Shown here: positions 45,121-53,200 of the stretch, one piece after another
Position numbering within the stretch: the first letter of the stretch is position 1
Layout: each line of letters begins with the position of its first letter
Source: CAZBRS01 sp964494475
GTDB taxonomy: Bacteria > Myxococcota_A > UBA9042 > CAZBRS01
DNA length: 64,000 nucleotides
Direction of reading: 5' to 3'
Assembly: GCA_964494475.1 (NCBI GenBank)
Contig: CAZBRS010000027.1
Span: 1-64,000, forward strand
Program-made: the position numbers and the translations under genes
The notes under the pieces: generated by a model
What the model saw: the letters and a program-made list of their open reading frames with translations, nothing else
What the model was told of the DNA's origin: nothing
Database searches by the model: none

Positions 45121-46773
45121 TCAGGCGACGACGCGGAGGGCGCGCCAGGCGGCGATCAGCCCCGCCGTCGAGGCGTCGTGCCCGGCCACGGGTCCCTCGC
45201 CCTCGAGTTGGGGCAGCAGCGCGTTCGCGAGCTGCTTGCCGAGCTCGACGCCCCACTGGTCGAAGCTGTTCACGTCCCAGAGCACGCCCTGCGCGAAGAT
45301 CTTGTGCTCGTACAAGGCGATCAGGCGGCCCAGCGTGCGCGGATCGAGCTTCGTGAACAGGAAGGTCGAGGTCGGCCGGTTGCCCTGGAACACGCGGTGG
45401 GGGAGCAGGCGCTCGATCTCGGCGTCGTCCTTGCCTTGCGCCTGCATCTCGAGGCGCACCTCGGCGGCGGTCTTGCCGCGCATCAGCGCCTCGGTCTGCG
45501 CGAAGAAGTTGGCCATCAGCAGCCTGTGGTGCTCTCCGAGGGGGTTCTGGCTGACGGCCGGCGCCAGGAAGTCGGCGGGCACGAGGCGCGTGCCCTGGTG
45601 CAGCAACTGGTAGAACGCGTGCTGGCCGTTCGTGCCCGGCTCGCCCCACACCACGGGGCCCGTGTCGTAGTCGGCGATGGGCTCGCCGCCGCGGGTCACG
45701 CCCTTGCCGTTCGACTCCATGTCGCCCTGCTGGAAGTAGGCGGCGAAGCGGTGCAGGTACTGGTCGTAGGGCAGGATGGCGTGGCTCTGGGCGTTCCAGA
45801 AATTTGCGTACCACACGCCCAGCAGGGCCATGAGCACGGGGAGGTTCGCCTCGAGCGGCGCCGTGCGGAAGTGCTCGTCGACCTCGTGGGCGCCGGCCAG
45901 CAGCTCTTCGAAGCGGTCCTGGCCCACGGCGATCGCGATCGACAGGCCGATGGCCGACCACAGGCTGTAGCGGCCGCCCACCCAGTCCCAGAACCCGAAC
46001 ATGTTGGCGGGATCGATGCCGAAGGCGCGCACGGCGGCCTCGTTCGTCGAGAGCGCCGCGAAGTGCCGGGCCACGGCCGCCGGGTCGCCGAGGGCGTCGA
46101 GCAGCCAGGCGCGGGCGGTCGCCGCGTTGGTCATGGTCTCCTGGGTGGTGAAGGTCTTCGACGCCACCAGGAACAACGTGGACTCCGGCCGGCAGCGCTT
46201 CAACGCCTCGGCCACATGGGTGCCGTCGACGTTCGAGACGAAGTGGAGACCGAGCCCCTCCTGCCAATAGGGGCGCAGGGCCTCGGTGACCATGACCGGC
46301 CCCAGGTCGGAGCCGCCGATGCCGATGTTGACCACGTCGGTGATGCGCTCGCCCGTGTGGCCGCGCCACGCGCCCGAGCGCACGGCGTCGCTGAACGCGC
46401 GCATCTTGGCCAGCACGGCGTTCACGCCCGGCATCACGTCGAGGCCGTCGACCACCACGGGGCGGTTCGAGCGGTTGCGCAGCGCCACGTGCAACACGGC
46501 GCGTCCCTCGGTGACGTTGATCTTCTCGCCCGCGAACATGCGCTCGATCTCGCGCGGCAACTCGACCTCGCGGGCCAGGTCGAGCAGCAGAGCGAGCGTC
46601 TCGTCCGTGACGCGGTGCTTCGAGAAGTCGAACAGCAGGTCGCCCAGGCGCCGCGAGAAGCGCCCGAAGCGGCCCGGGTCGCCCGCGAACAGGTCGCGCA
46701 CGTGCAAGCCGTCCCACGAGCGGCGATGGGCGGCCAGCGCCCTCCACGAGGCCAGTCGGGTTCGTCGGGTCAC
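45121..46773 (-). CDS. pgi: glucose-6-phosphate isomerase
   Basis: 550 aa; GTG start at 46773 with AGGAGGA upstream. Glycolytic isomerase interconverting glucose-6-P and fructose-6-P. Complete family signatures: INVTEGRAVLHVALRNRS, VVNIGIGGSDLGPVMVTEAL, FVSNVDGTHVAEAL, VASKTFTTQETMTNA, FGFWDWVGGRYSLWSAIGLS, and DQYLHRFAAYFQQGDMESNGK; near the C-terminus NSFDQWGVELGKQLA. No anomalies. Confidence 0.97.
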   Translation of the reverse strand: MTRRTRLASWRALAAHRRSWDGLHVRDLFAGDPGRFGRFSRRLGDLLFDFSKHRVTDETLALLLDLAREVELPREIERMFAGEKINVTEGRAVLHVALRNRSNRPVVVDGLDVMPGVNAVLAKMRAFSDAVRSGAWRGHTGERITDVVNIGIGGSDLGPVMVTEALRPYWQEGLGLHFVSNVDGTHVAEALKRCRPESTLFLVASKTFTTQETMTNAATARAWLLDALGDPAAVARHFAALSTNEAAVRAFGIDPANMFGFWDWVGGRYSLWSAIGLSIAIAVGQDRFEELLAGAHEVDEHFRTAPLEANLPVLMALLGVWYANFWNAQSHAILPYDQYLHRFAAYFQQGDMESNGKGVTRGGEPIADYDTGPVVWGEPGTNGQHAFYQLLHQGTRLVPADFLAPAVSQNPLGEHHRLLMANFFAQTEALMRGKTAAEVRLEMQAQGKDDAEIERLLPHRVFQGNRPTSTFLFTKLDPRTLGRLIALYEHKIFAQGVLWDVNSFDQWGVELGKQLANALLPQLEGEGPVAGHDASTAGLIAAWRALRVVA

Positions 46774-46834
46774 GATGTCCTCCTGAGCGTGCCGGGCACA
46801 TGGTAATCGCTGGGGGCGCCCGTGTCACTCAAGC

Positions 46835-47383
46835 TCAAGGCTGGCACTCGCACCGGCCGTAGGTGGCCTCGTCGCGCCAGGTAGGCTCACCCCAGGGATC
46901 GAGGGTACACGTGTAGGGGGCTCGCTCGCATCGCAAGCGCTCGGCCGGACAGTCGGGCAGCGACGAGGCACAGTCCGCGTCGGCGGAGCACTCGTCCCAG
47001 GGGTAGTCGCAGTGGATGCACCCGAACCTCTCCGCTTCGAACGTGCAGGCGCCAGGTGGTCCGCTGTTGAAGCAGTCGAACGTGTCCATGCAAGCTGCTT
47101 TGGCGTGGACGTAGTGGACGCACTTCCAGATTGTCCATCCGTCCAGGCACACGTCGGCTTCTTCGCCCTGGCATTCGTGGCAAGCGCCCGCGTCGGGCGT
47201 GCGGCAGTCGCAGAGTGGGGGGACCACATCCGCGTCGGACGTGACCTCCAGGAGCGTGACGTCTCCGCTCTCGCCCGCTATGTCGGCACCTGCGTTATCC
47301 ACGTTCGGATTTCCACAAGCGCCCACGAGAAAGAGCAGAACGGCAACCGCCGGGAGGTGGCTTCTGATGCGTGGACCGTTCAT
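46835..47383 (-). CDS. Cys-rich lipoprotein, unknown function
   Basis: 182 aa from ATG at 47383; signal peptide with lipobox LVGAC. The mature part has about 20 Cys in short spacings (CDCRTPDAGACHECQGEEADVCLDGWTIWKCV; FGCIHCDYPWDECSADADCASSLPDC), recalling other secreted Cys-rich lipoproteins of the window such as 16,800-17,228. No known domain. The leader (47,400-47,440) is AT-rich. It sits at the edge of the accessory segment that ends at tRNA-Gly. Confidence 0.7.
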   Translation of the reverse strand: MNGPRIRSHLPAVAVLLFLVGACGNPNVDNAGADIAGESGDVTLLEVTSDADVVPPLCDCRTPDAGACHECQGEEADVCLDGWTIWKCVHYVHAKAACMDTFDCFNSGPPGACTFEAERFGCIHCDYPWDECSADADCASSLPDCPAERLRCERAPYTCTLDPWGEPTWRDEATYGRCECQP

Positions 47384-47459
47384 GAATGCCCCAGCCGGAA
47401 AATCGGATCCGAAAAATAGTATGCCAAAAAAAATGGACGGCAAGGTGGTCTGGTCGGCG

Positions 47460-47582
47460 CGACATACGATCTCCCGCTGGGAGGCAGGGCGGAACGTACA
47501 GAACGGGGCCATGGACGTGCTGCTCAGGCTGGTGCGTGACGTGCCCGAGACCCTCGACTACTTGAAGAAGCACGCCGCGTAG
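47460..47582 (+). pseudogene. 3' fragment of an HTH antitoxin gene (MqsA/HigA-like)
   Basis: The last 40 codons before the TAG at 47580 read RHTISRWEAGRNVQNGAMDVLLRLVRDVPETLDYLKKHAA in sense; the TISRWE.GR..Q..AMD.LLRLLRDVP core is the second half of the helix-turn-helix of MqsA-like antitoxins. (Core only: TISRWEAGRNVQNGAMD.) The N-terminal part and any partner toxin are missing; upstream sequence in this frame is antisense to the Cys-rich lipoprotein. Hence a truncated relic of an older toxin-antitoxin unit. Confidence 0.7.
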
Positions 47583-47642
47583 GGCTGAGCAGCCGTCCCG
47601 TGAGAGCCTTCTTCCCCGCGCCCCTCTCTATCCGGCACGCAC

Positions 47643-47659
47643 CCTAAAATTATTTTAGG
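47643..47659. promoter_or_regulatory. perfect palindrome CCTAAAATTATTTTAGG, operator candidate
   Basis: Two perfect 8-bp arms around one base, just upstream of the AbiE promoter (-35 starts 8 bp later) and AT-rich in a GC-rich genome. AbiEi antitoxins repress their own operons by binding inverted repeats, so this is the likely operator. It is not a terminator (no GC stem). Confidence 0.6.
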
Positions 47660-47666
47660 TTCCGGG

Positions 47667-47694
47667 TTGACGGCCACCCCCGATGGACCATACT
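47667..47694 (+). promoter_or_regulatory. promoter of the AbiE operon
   Basis: TTGACG, 16-bp spacer, CATACT, 26 bp upstream of the ATG at 47,720. Confidence 0.5.
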
Positions 47695-47719
47695 CCCCTC
47701 CAGGGACTAGGGGAATCCG

Positions 47720-48322
47720 ATGGGTCGAAGCGCCACAGAATCCTATCGGGCGCTGCTGGCCGTAGCCGGGCTTCAGCAGGGCCTGTTCACGGCGAAACAG
47801 GCCGAGGCCGCCGGGTACACCGACGAGGCCAGGGTCTATCAGGTCAGGGCGGGCAACTGGCTCCGAAGGGCCCGGGGCGTCTACCAACTGGCCGATTACC
47901 CGGCGACCGAGCGTCCCGATCTCGTCCTGTGGAGCCTCTGGTCCCGGGGCGTCGACGACCAGCCCCGAGGGGTTTATTCGCACCAGACCTCCCTGGCCAT
48001 CCATGACCTCACCGACCTGCAACCGGCCAGGCTGCACCTGACCGTGCCTGCAACGTTCCGTCGCAGGAGCCGGATCCCCGACGGCCTTGTTCTTCACTTC
48101 GGCGATCTGCCCGACGCCGAGGTCGAGGAGAGGGAAGGCTATCGGGTCACCCGACCCCTTCGGGCCATCCTCGACCTGCTCCAGATCGGGGACGTGCATC
48201 CCGAGATCCTGCGTGAGGCTCTGCGAGATGGAGTCACCCGGGGTCTCATCACCCTCGACGAGGAGCGGAGAGCCCAAGAGACGGGGCTGCTCGTGGCCCT
48301 GGGAGCCAAGGAGGGTTCATGA
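47720..48322 (+). CDS. abiEi: AbiEi-like antitoxin (type IV toxin-antitoxin)
   Basis: 200 aa. N-terminal winged-helix region (GLFTAKQAEAAGYTDEARVYQVRAGNWLRRARGVYQLADYP) followed by the AbiEi C-terminal domain (PRGVYSHQTSLAIHDLTDLQPARLHLTVP, GYRVTRPLRAILDLLQIG). AbiEi antitoxins repress their operon and counteract the nucleotidyltransferase toxin without stable contact. Its TGA overlaps the ATG of the toxin gene by 4 nt (ATGA), giving coupled translation. Located in the accessory segment next to tRNA-Gly. Confidence 0.88.
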   Translation: MGRSATESYRALLAVAGLQQGLFTAKQAEAAGYTDEARVYQVRAGNWLRRARGVYQLADYPATERPDLVLWSLWSRGVDDQPRGVYSHQTSLAIHDLTDLQPARLHLTVPATFRRRSRIPDGLVLHFGDLPDAEVEEREGYRVTRPLRAILDLLQIGDVHPEILREALRDGVTRGLITLDEERRAQETGLLVALGAKEGS

Positions 48323-49188
48323 CCGCAGAGAGGGTCTACACCACAGCGGCTTCCTTCCGCCAAGCCTTGGAAGCCCGCCTGTTCAGGCTTGCTGAAGCCG
48401 AGGGCGTGGACCTGATGCGTCTGCGGCGGCAGGTTGCCTTCGACCGCCTGCTGGCCAGGGTCTTGTCGGACGACGACGACGACTGGACTCTGAAGGGTGG
48501 TTATGCCCTCGAACTCCGGTCCCGCACGGCCCGCACGACCCGAGACATCGATCTCACGCTACGGAGTCCAGCGGCGCTTCCTGCGGCCGCTGAACTCTCC
48601 ACCAGGTTGCGGACGGAGCTGCAAGCCAGGGCGAGCCACGACGCCCGGGACTTCTTCGAGTTCCTGGTGGGGCAGGTGACGTTGGACATCGACGCTGCTC
48701 CCTACGGAGGGGCCCGGTTTCCCGTCGACGCCAGGTTGGCCGGACGCTCTTTCGTCAAATTCCACGTGGACATCGGGGTGGGAGACGAACTCCTTGAGCC
48801 CGTGGATCGGATCGAAGGCCGGGACTGGCTCGACTTTGCCGGGATCGCCGCCCCCGTGATCCCGTGCATCTCGAAGGAGCAGCAGTTCGCCGAGAAGCTC
48901 CACGCCTACACGGCGCCGAGCCGAGAGCGCCCGAACTCCAGGGTCAAGGACCTGGTGGACATGGCCCTCCTGATCCTACGCTTCGACCTGGACGTGGAGC
49001 GGCTCCGACAAGCAGCGGTGGTGACCTTCTCTCGACGAGACAGTCACAACGTTCCCGAGGTTCTCACGCACCCACCCGCCGATTGGGGCAGGCCCTTCGC
49101 AGCGCTGGCCGAGGAGACGGATCTGAAGATGGACGTAGCCCAGGCCTTCGCCACGTTGGAGCAGTTTCACCGGCAGTGGCGGGGGTGA
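48319..49188 (+). CDS. abiEii: AbiEii-like nucleotidyltransferase toxin
   Basis: 289 aa. DUF1814/AbiEii family motifs in order: WTLKGGYALELRSR (motif I, GG..LE), TTRDIDLTL (motif II, DID), IPCISKEQQFAEKLHAYT (motif III Lys/Gln region) and NSRVKDLVDMALL (motif IV KD..D). These enzymes transfer nucleotides, in characterised cases pyrimidines to tRNA 3' ends, stopping growth. With AbiEi it forms a type IV toxin-antitoxin system that can act in phage abortive infection. All catalytic residues are present, so it looks functional. Confidence 0.9.
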   Translation: MTAERVYTTAASFRQALEARLFRLAEAEGVDLMRLRRQVAFDRLLARVLSDDDDDWTLKGGYALELRSRTARTTRDIDLTLRSPAALPAAAELSTRLRTELQARASHDARDFFEFLVGQVTLDIDAAPYGGARFPVDARLAGRSFVKFHVDIGVGDELLEPVDRIEGRDWLDFAGIAAPVIPCISKEQQFAEKLHAYTAPSRERPNSRVKDLVDMALLILRFDLDVERLRQAAVVTFSRRDSHNVPEVLTHPPADWGRPFAALAEETDLKMDVAQAFATLEQFHRQWRG

Positions 49189-49248
49189 GCCAACTGGGCC
49201 CCACCAGAAAGACATCGGACTGGTGGCCAGCTATGAAGGGAGCGCGAC

Positions 49249-49800
49249 GTGGATCATCTCGGAGTTCGCCTCATGGTTCCCTCGACCAATGACGTCGTAT
49301 CCTTATGCGCCACCGCCGCATTTGGCCCGCCGATCGTCGTCAACAACATGCGCGGGCTGGTCGCTGAAGCCATCGTCCGGCTCGCACTCCCCGATGAGTG
49401 GCGCTGGTGTTCCGGCGATTGGCAGGCCTACGACTTCGAGCACACCGATGGGACTCGCCTCGAGGTCAAGCAATCGGCTGCAAGACAGAGCTGGAAAGCT
49501 GGGCCGCGCGGCTACGGCAAGCCGAGTTTCGACATCGCGACCCGCAAGGGGCGGTACGATGGCGCCGAGTGGATCGCCGGAGAGGGGCGCAACGCGGATC
49601 TCTACGTCTTCGCCCTGCATTCCGTCATTGACGAGAGCGCCGACCAACGCGACCCGAGTCAGTGGCGATTCTCGGTAGTGCCGACCGCTCGATTGCCACA
49701 GAGCAAGAGGATCTCGGTCGCTCGCTTGCAGGCGTTGGGGAGGTTCGTCGGGTTCCTGGACCTGGCCGAGTTGGTCGATGGCATCCGGCGAGAGCGATGA
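49249..49800 (+). CDS. PD-(D/E)XK-like nuclease candidate in the AbiE island
   Basis: 183 aa with a GTG start at 49249 (AAGGGAG upstream); an ATG eight codons later is an alternative. It has a nuclease-like core: Glu in RGLVAEAIVRLAL, DWQAYDFEHTDGTRLEVKQSAARQSW with Asp and the ExK element (LEVKQS), and a Trp/Tyr-rich surrounding. I recall related hypothetical proteins with WRWCSxDWxAYDFE and EVKQSAARQSW, but no assigned function. A hairpin CCACCAG/CTGGTGG (49,201-49,226) lies between it and the toxin gene, so it may be a separate unit. It could be a restriction- or defence-type nuclease. Confidence 0.7.
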   Translation: MDHLGVRLMVPSTNDVVSLCATAAFGPPIVVNNMRGLVAEAIVRLALPDEWRWCSGDWQAYDFEHTDGTRLEVKQSAARQSWKAGPRGYGKPSFDIATRKGRYDGAEWIAGEGRNADLYVFALHSVIDESADQRDPSQWRFSVVPTARLPQSKRISVARLQALGRFVGFLDLAELVDGIRRER

Positions 49801-49909
49801 CTCCGGTACAGCCCGCCTGGATCACCGGCGGGATACTGCCACCTCGCTCCCCAACACCTCAGCAGCATCGCGGACCGGGTCGGGAAGACGGGCACCCGGA
49901 AGCCCGAAA

Positions 49910-49935
49910 CGTCCGCAAGAATCGTCCGCAAGAAT
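49910..49935. repeat. perfect 13-bp tandem repeat CGTCCGCAAGAAT
   Basis: Two abutting identical copies (49,910-49,922 and 49,923-49,935) in the 170-bp non-coding gap between the island's last gene and the tRNA terminator. Nothing else recognisable is in this gap. Confidence 0.8.
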
Positions 49936-49969
49936 TGAGGGGGTGTTGAGGGCCCCGACCCCACAAACG

Positions 49970-49995
49970 AAAAAGCCCCGGTATGACCAGGGCTT
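49970..49995 (-). terminator. Rho-independent terminator of tRNA-Gly
   Basis: On the minus strand: AAGCCCTGGT, loop CAT, ACCGGGGCTT then TTTT. Ten-pair stem with one G.U wobble followed by a T run, 8 nt after the tRNA 3' end. Confidence 0.9.
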
Positions 49996-50002
49996 CTTCA
50001 GG

Positions 50003-50075
50003 AGCGGGAAACGAGGATCGAACTCGCGACTCTCAGCTTGGGAAGCTGATACTCTACCAGCTGAGTTATTCCCGC
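50003..50075 (-). tRNA. tRNA-Gly (anticodon CCC)
   Basis: Full cloverleaf on the minus strand: acceptor GCGGGAA/TTCCCGC, D-stem ACTC/GAGT, anticodon arm TCAGC-TTCCCAA-GCTGA with CCC at 34-36 (reads GGG), variable GAGTC, T-arm GCGAG-TTCGATC-CTCGT, discriminator T. CCA is not encoded. The 3' end points toward the AbiE island. Confidence 0.95.
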
Positions 50076-50088
50076 CCAGCGAGGCCAT

Positions 50089-50117
50089 ATATTTGCACCA
50101 GCCCCCGTGGGGGTCAA
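50089..50117 (-). promoter_or_regulatory. promoter of tRNA-Gly
   Basis: On the minus strand TTGACC, 17-bp spacer, AAATAT(AT), about 14 bp before the tRNA 5' end. Confidence 0.55.
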
Positions 50118-50192
50118 GTGGATTGTCGAACGGCGCCTCCTCTGATCCGGCGGAAGTGCTCACAGGGCAACGGGATCGGGGCCACTTCCCAT

Positions 50193-50220
50193 TTGACAGA
50201 CGGGGCCGGCTGGCTATGCT
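50193..50220 (+). promoter_or_regulatory. promoter of the modular lipoprotein gene
   Basis: Consensus TTGACA, 16-bp spacer, TATGCT, 39 bp upstream of the ATG; GGAGGGTGG ribosome site follows. Confidence 0.55.
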
Positions 50221-50259
50221 CATCGTGATTTCCCTTGGCTCGGAACGGAGGGTGGACCC

Positions 50260-53200
50260 ATGACGACTCGGCTGTTCTCCTTGGTCGCGGTGGCGCTCCT
50301 GCTCAGTTGGCTCGCGGCGTGCGGCGGAGGGGGGACCTCCGAGGAAGACACGAAGCCGGACACCGTCGAAGAGGTCGACGTGCCGGTCGACGTGCCCGAC
50401 GACAAGGTCGAGGTCGAGGTCTGCGAGCCCGCGTGCACGGGCAAGGAGTGCGGCCCCAACGGCTGCGGCGGGACGTGCGCGCCCGGTTGCGGCGCCGACG
50501 AGGAGTGCAACTCCGAAGGCAATTGCATCGCCAAGGGGTGCGACGACAACGCCGACTGCCTGGGCGAGTGCGCGAGCCTCGGCGACTGCGAAGAGTGCGT
50601 CTGCAGCAACAAGAAGTGCATCACCAAGGACAAGGCGGGCTGCTGCGAAGACGACAACGACTGCGACGACGACGAGGCCTGCGACACCGACGCCAACACC
50701 TGCTACAAGGTGTGCGACGGCGACAACGACTGCAAAGACGAGTGCGGCGCGTTGACCGCGTGCGAGGCGTGCGTGTGCGGCAACGACGATCAGTGCGAGA
50801 AGGAGACCACGCCCGCCCCGGCGTGCTGCCTGACCGATGGTGACTGCGACGCCGACCAGGAGTGCGACGACGACCACAAGTGCGTGGCCAAGCCGGTCGT
50901 CTGCAGCGGCGCGCCCGATCCCGCCGCCGCGTGCGTCGGCAAGTGCGGCAACCTCACGTACTGCCAGTCGTGCGGTTGCAACCTCGACAGCGGCAACTGC
51001 GAAAAGCTCACCGAGTACGGCGAGGCCTGCTGCACCAACGCCCTCGAGCACTGCGACGACGGCAACGAGGCCACCGACGACCGGTGCCCCGAGCCCGGCG
51101 GCAAGTGTCAGCACCCGCTGAAGTACGGCCTTTGCCCCAACGGCATCGACCAGATCTTCTTCCAGGCCAACTTCGACCAGGGCTCGCTGGCGCAGTTCGA
51201 GATCTTCTACGACAACGACGACGAAGACCAGATCGGCTGGCAGCTCGACGCCTACGAGTCCCACTCCGGCGCGTACTCCCTCTACTTCGGCGATCCGCTC
51301 TGCCACACGTACTACAGCGGCGCGCTCGGCGACGACTGCCTGCCCCTCGACCCCCTCGAGCAAGACGCCAAGGGCGTCGAGGCCCGCATCCAGTCCGAGT
51401 ACGTCCAGCTCGGCTCGGCCGACGATCCGTGCGTGTACGCGCTGACCTTCTGGGCCAAGTTCGAGGGCGAGGAGACCTGGACGGGCTACGAGGAGCAGAC
51501 CTTCGACCAGCTCAAGATCTTCGTCAAGGACGGCACCTTCAAGGACCAGGTCTTCGCGTCGGCCATCGCCACCGAGAACAACTCGACCGAAGGCGACTGG
51601 AAGCTCTTCGCCGCCGACCTGACCCCGTACTGGGGCAAGACCGTGCGCCTCGTGTTCGAGTTCGACTCCATCGACGGCAGCAAGAACTTCTACTTCGGCG
51701 CCATGCTCGACGACGTCGTGGTGCGCTCGGTGCCGGGCGCGAGCCAGTGCATCTCGGGGGGCTGCCCCGCCGACGGGCTGGTCTGCACCTCCGACCTGTG
51801 CACCACCTTCTCCAACAGCGAGGGCAGCAACGGCGTGTGCGCCTATTTCAAGGACGCCCACTGCGAAGACTGCCCCACCGGGCTCGACTCCGAGTGCAAC
51901 GCCGGCGGTTCGTGCGAGCTCGGCGACTGCGTCAACAAGGTGTGCGACTACGCGCTCGACGTTCCGTGCTGCAAGAACGTGCTCGAGGGCACGGTCCAGA
52001 AGTGGGACTTCGACGCGGGCAAGGGCGCCTGGAAAGTCACCGACGCCTCGGCCACGAACGTCACGTGGCGCGAGGCCCCCGGCAAGGGCCCCGACGGAAC
52101 TGGCGCCATGTACTTCGGCAACCCCACGCACCCCTGCACCGCCAACCCCGGCAACTACTGCCCCAGCTACGACAACGGCGAGCCCGTGCACGCGAACCTC
52201 GAGTCGGACACGTTCATCCTGCAGGACAGCCCCGCTTACACGCTGCTCACGTTCGACCTGTGGCTGTCGACCGAGTGGGACGGCACGCCGCTGAACGAGT
52301 TCGACAACTTCCTGAAGCTCGATCGGCTGTCGGTCTACGTGAAGACCGGCCCGGTGCTCAACGAGGTCTGGACGTCCGATCTGATCGCCGGCAGCACCTA
52401 CACCCTCGACCAGGAGGGCGTGCTCGGCCACGAGTTCGAGCGCGTCGGCGTCGACATCAGCCAGTTCAAGGGCAAGGCCGTGTCGATCGTCTTCGCCTTC
52501 GACTCGGGCGAGTACCTCGAGAACGACTTCGAGGGCGCCTACGTCGACAACATCTCGCTGGTCAAAGCCTGCGCCGAGCCCTGCCTCGTCGACGCCGACT
52601 GCTTCGACGGCAAGCCCTGCACCACCGAGTCCTGCCAGGGCGGCATCTGCGACTACCAGCTGCACGGACAGTGCTGCGCCAACCAGGCCGACTGCGACGA
52701 CGCCAACGAGTGCACCGTCGACACCTGCCAGGGCGGCCTCTGCAAGCATGCCTACAGCACGAACCCCGCCTGCTGCTCGCCCGGCCAGGTCAGCGGCAGC
52801 GCCTACGACTTCGAGAACGGCTCCCTCGATGCGTTCACCGTCGACGTCCCCGCCGACTCGGCGACCGCCTGGCACGTGACCGCCATGCCCGAGACCGGCT
52901 CCAACGCCCTGTGGTTCGGCAACGCCGAGACGGCCACGTACGAGAACGTCGACGCCGCGGGCTTCCCGTCGGCGGCCGTCGGCGCCATCTCGTTCCCGTC
53001 GCTCAAGCTGCCGCTCGGTGGCCTGCCCGTGCTCGAGTTCGACCTGTACCTCGACACCGAGTGGGCCGGCGCGGTCGGCCTGTGGGAGATCCCCGGCGAG
53101 GGCTCCGAGTTCGACAAGCTGTCCGTGTTCGCCAACAACGTCGAGATCTGGAACAGCTTCGTCTACGAGGTCGCCGGGGGCGCGGTCTTCAACCGCACCA

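Noticed and set aside
47199..47459. N-terminal extension of the HTH-antitoxin fragment
   Set aside because: This part is antisense to the Cys-rich lipoprotein gene and has no antitoxin features; only the last 40 codons are recognisable.
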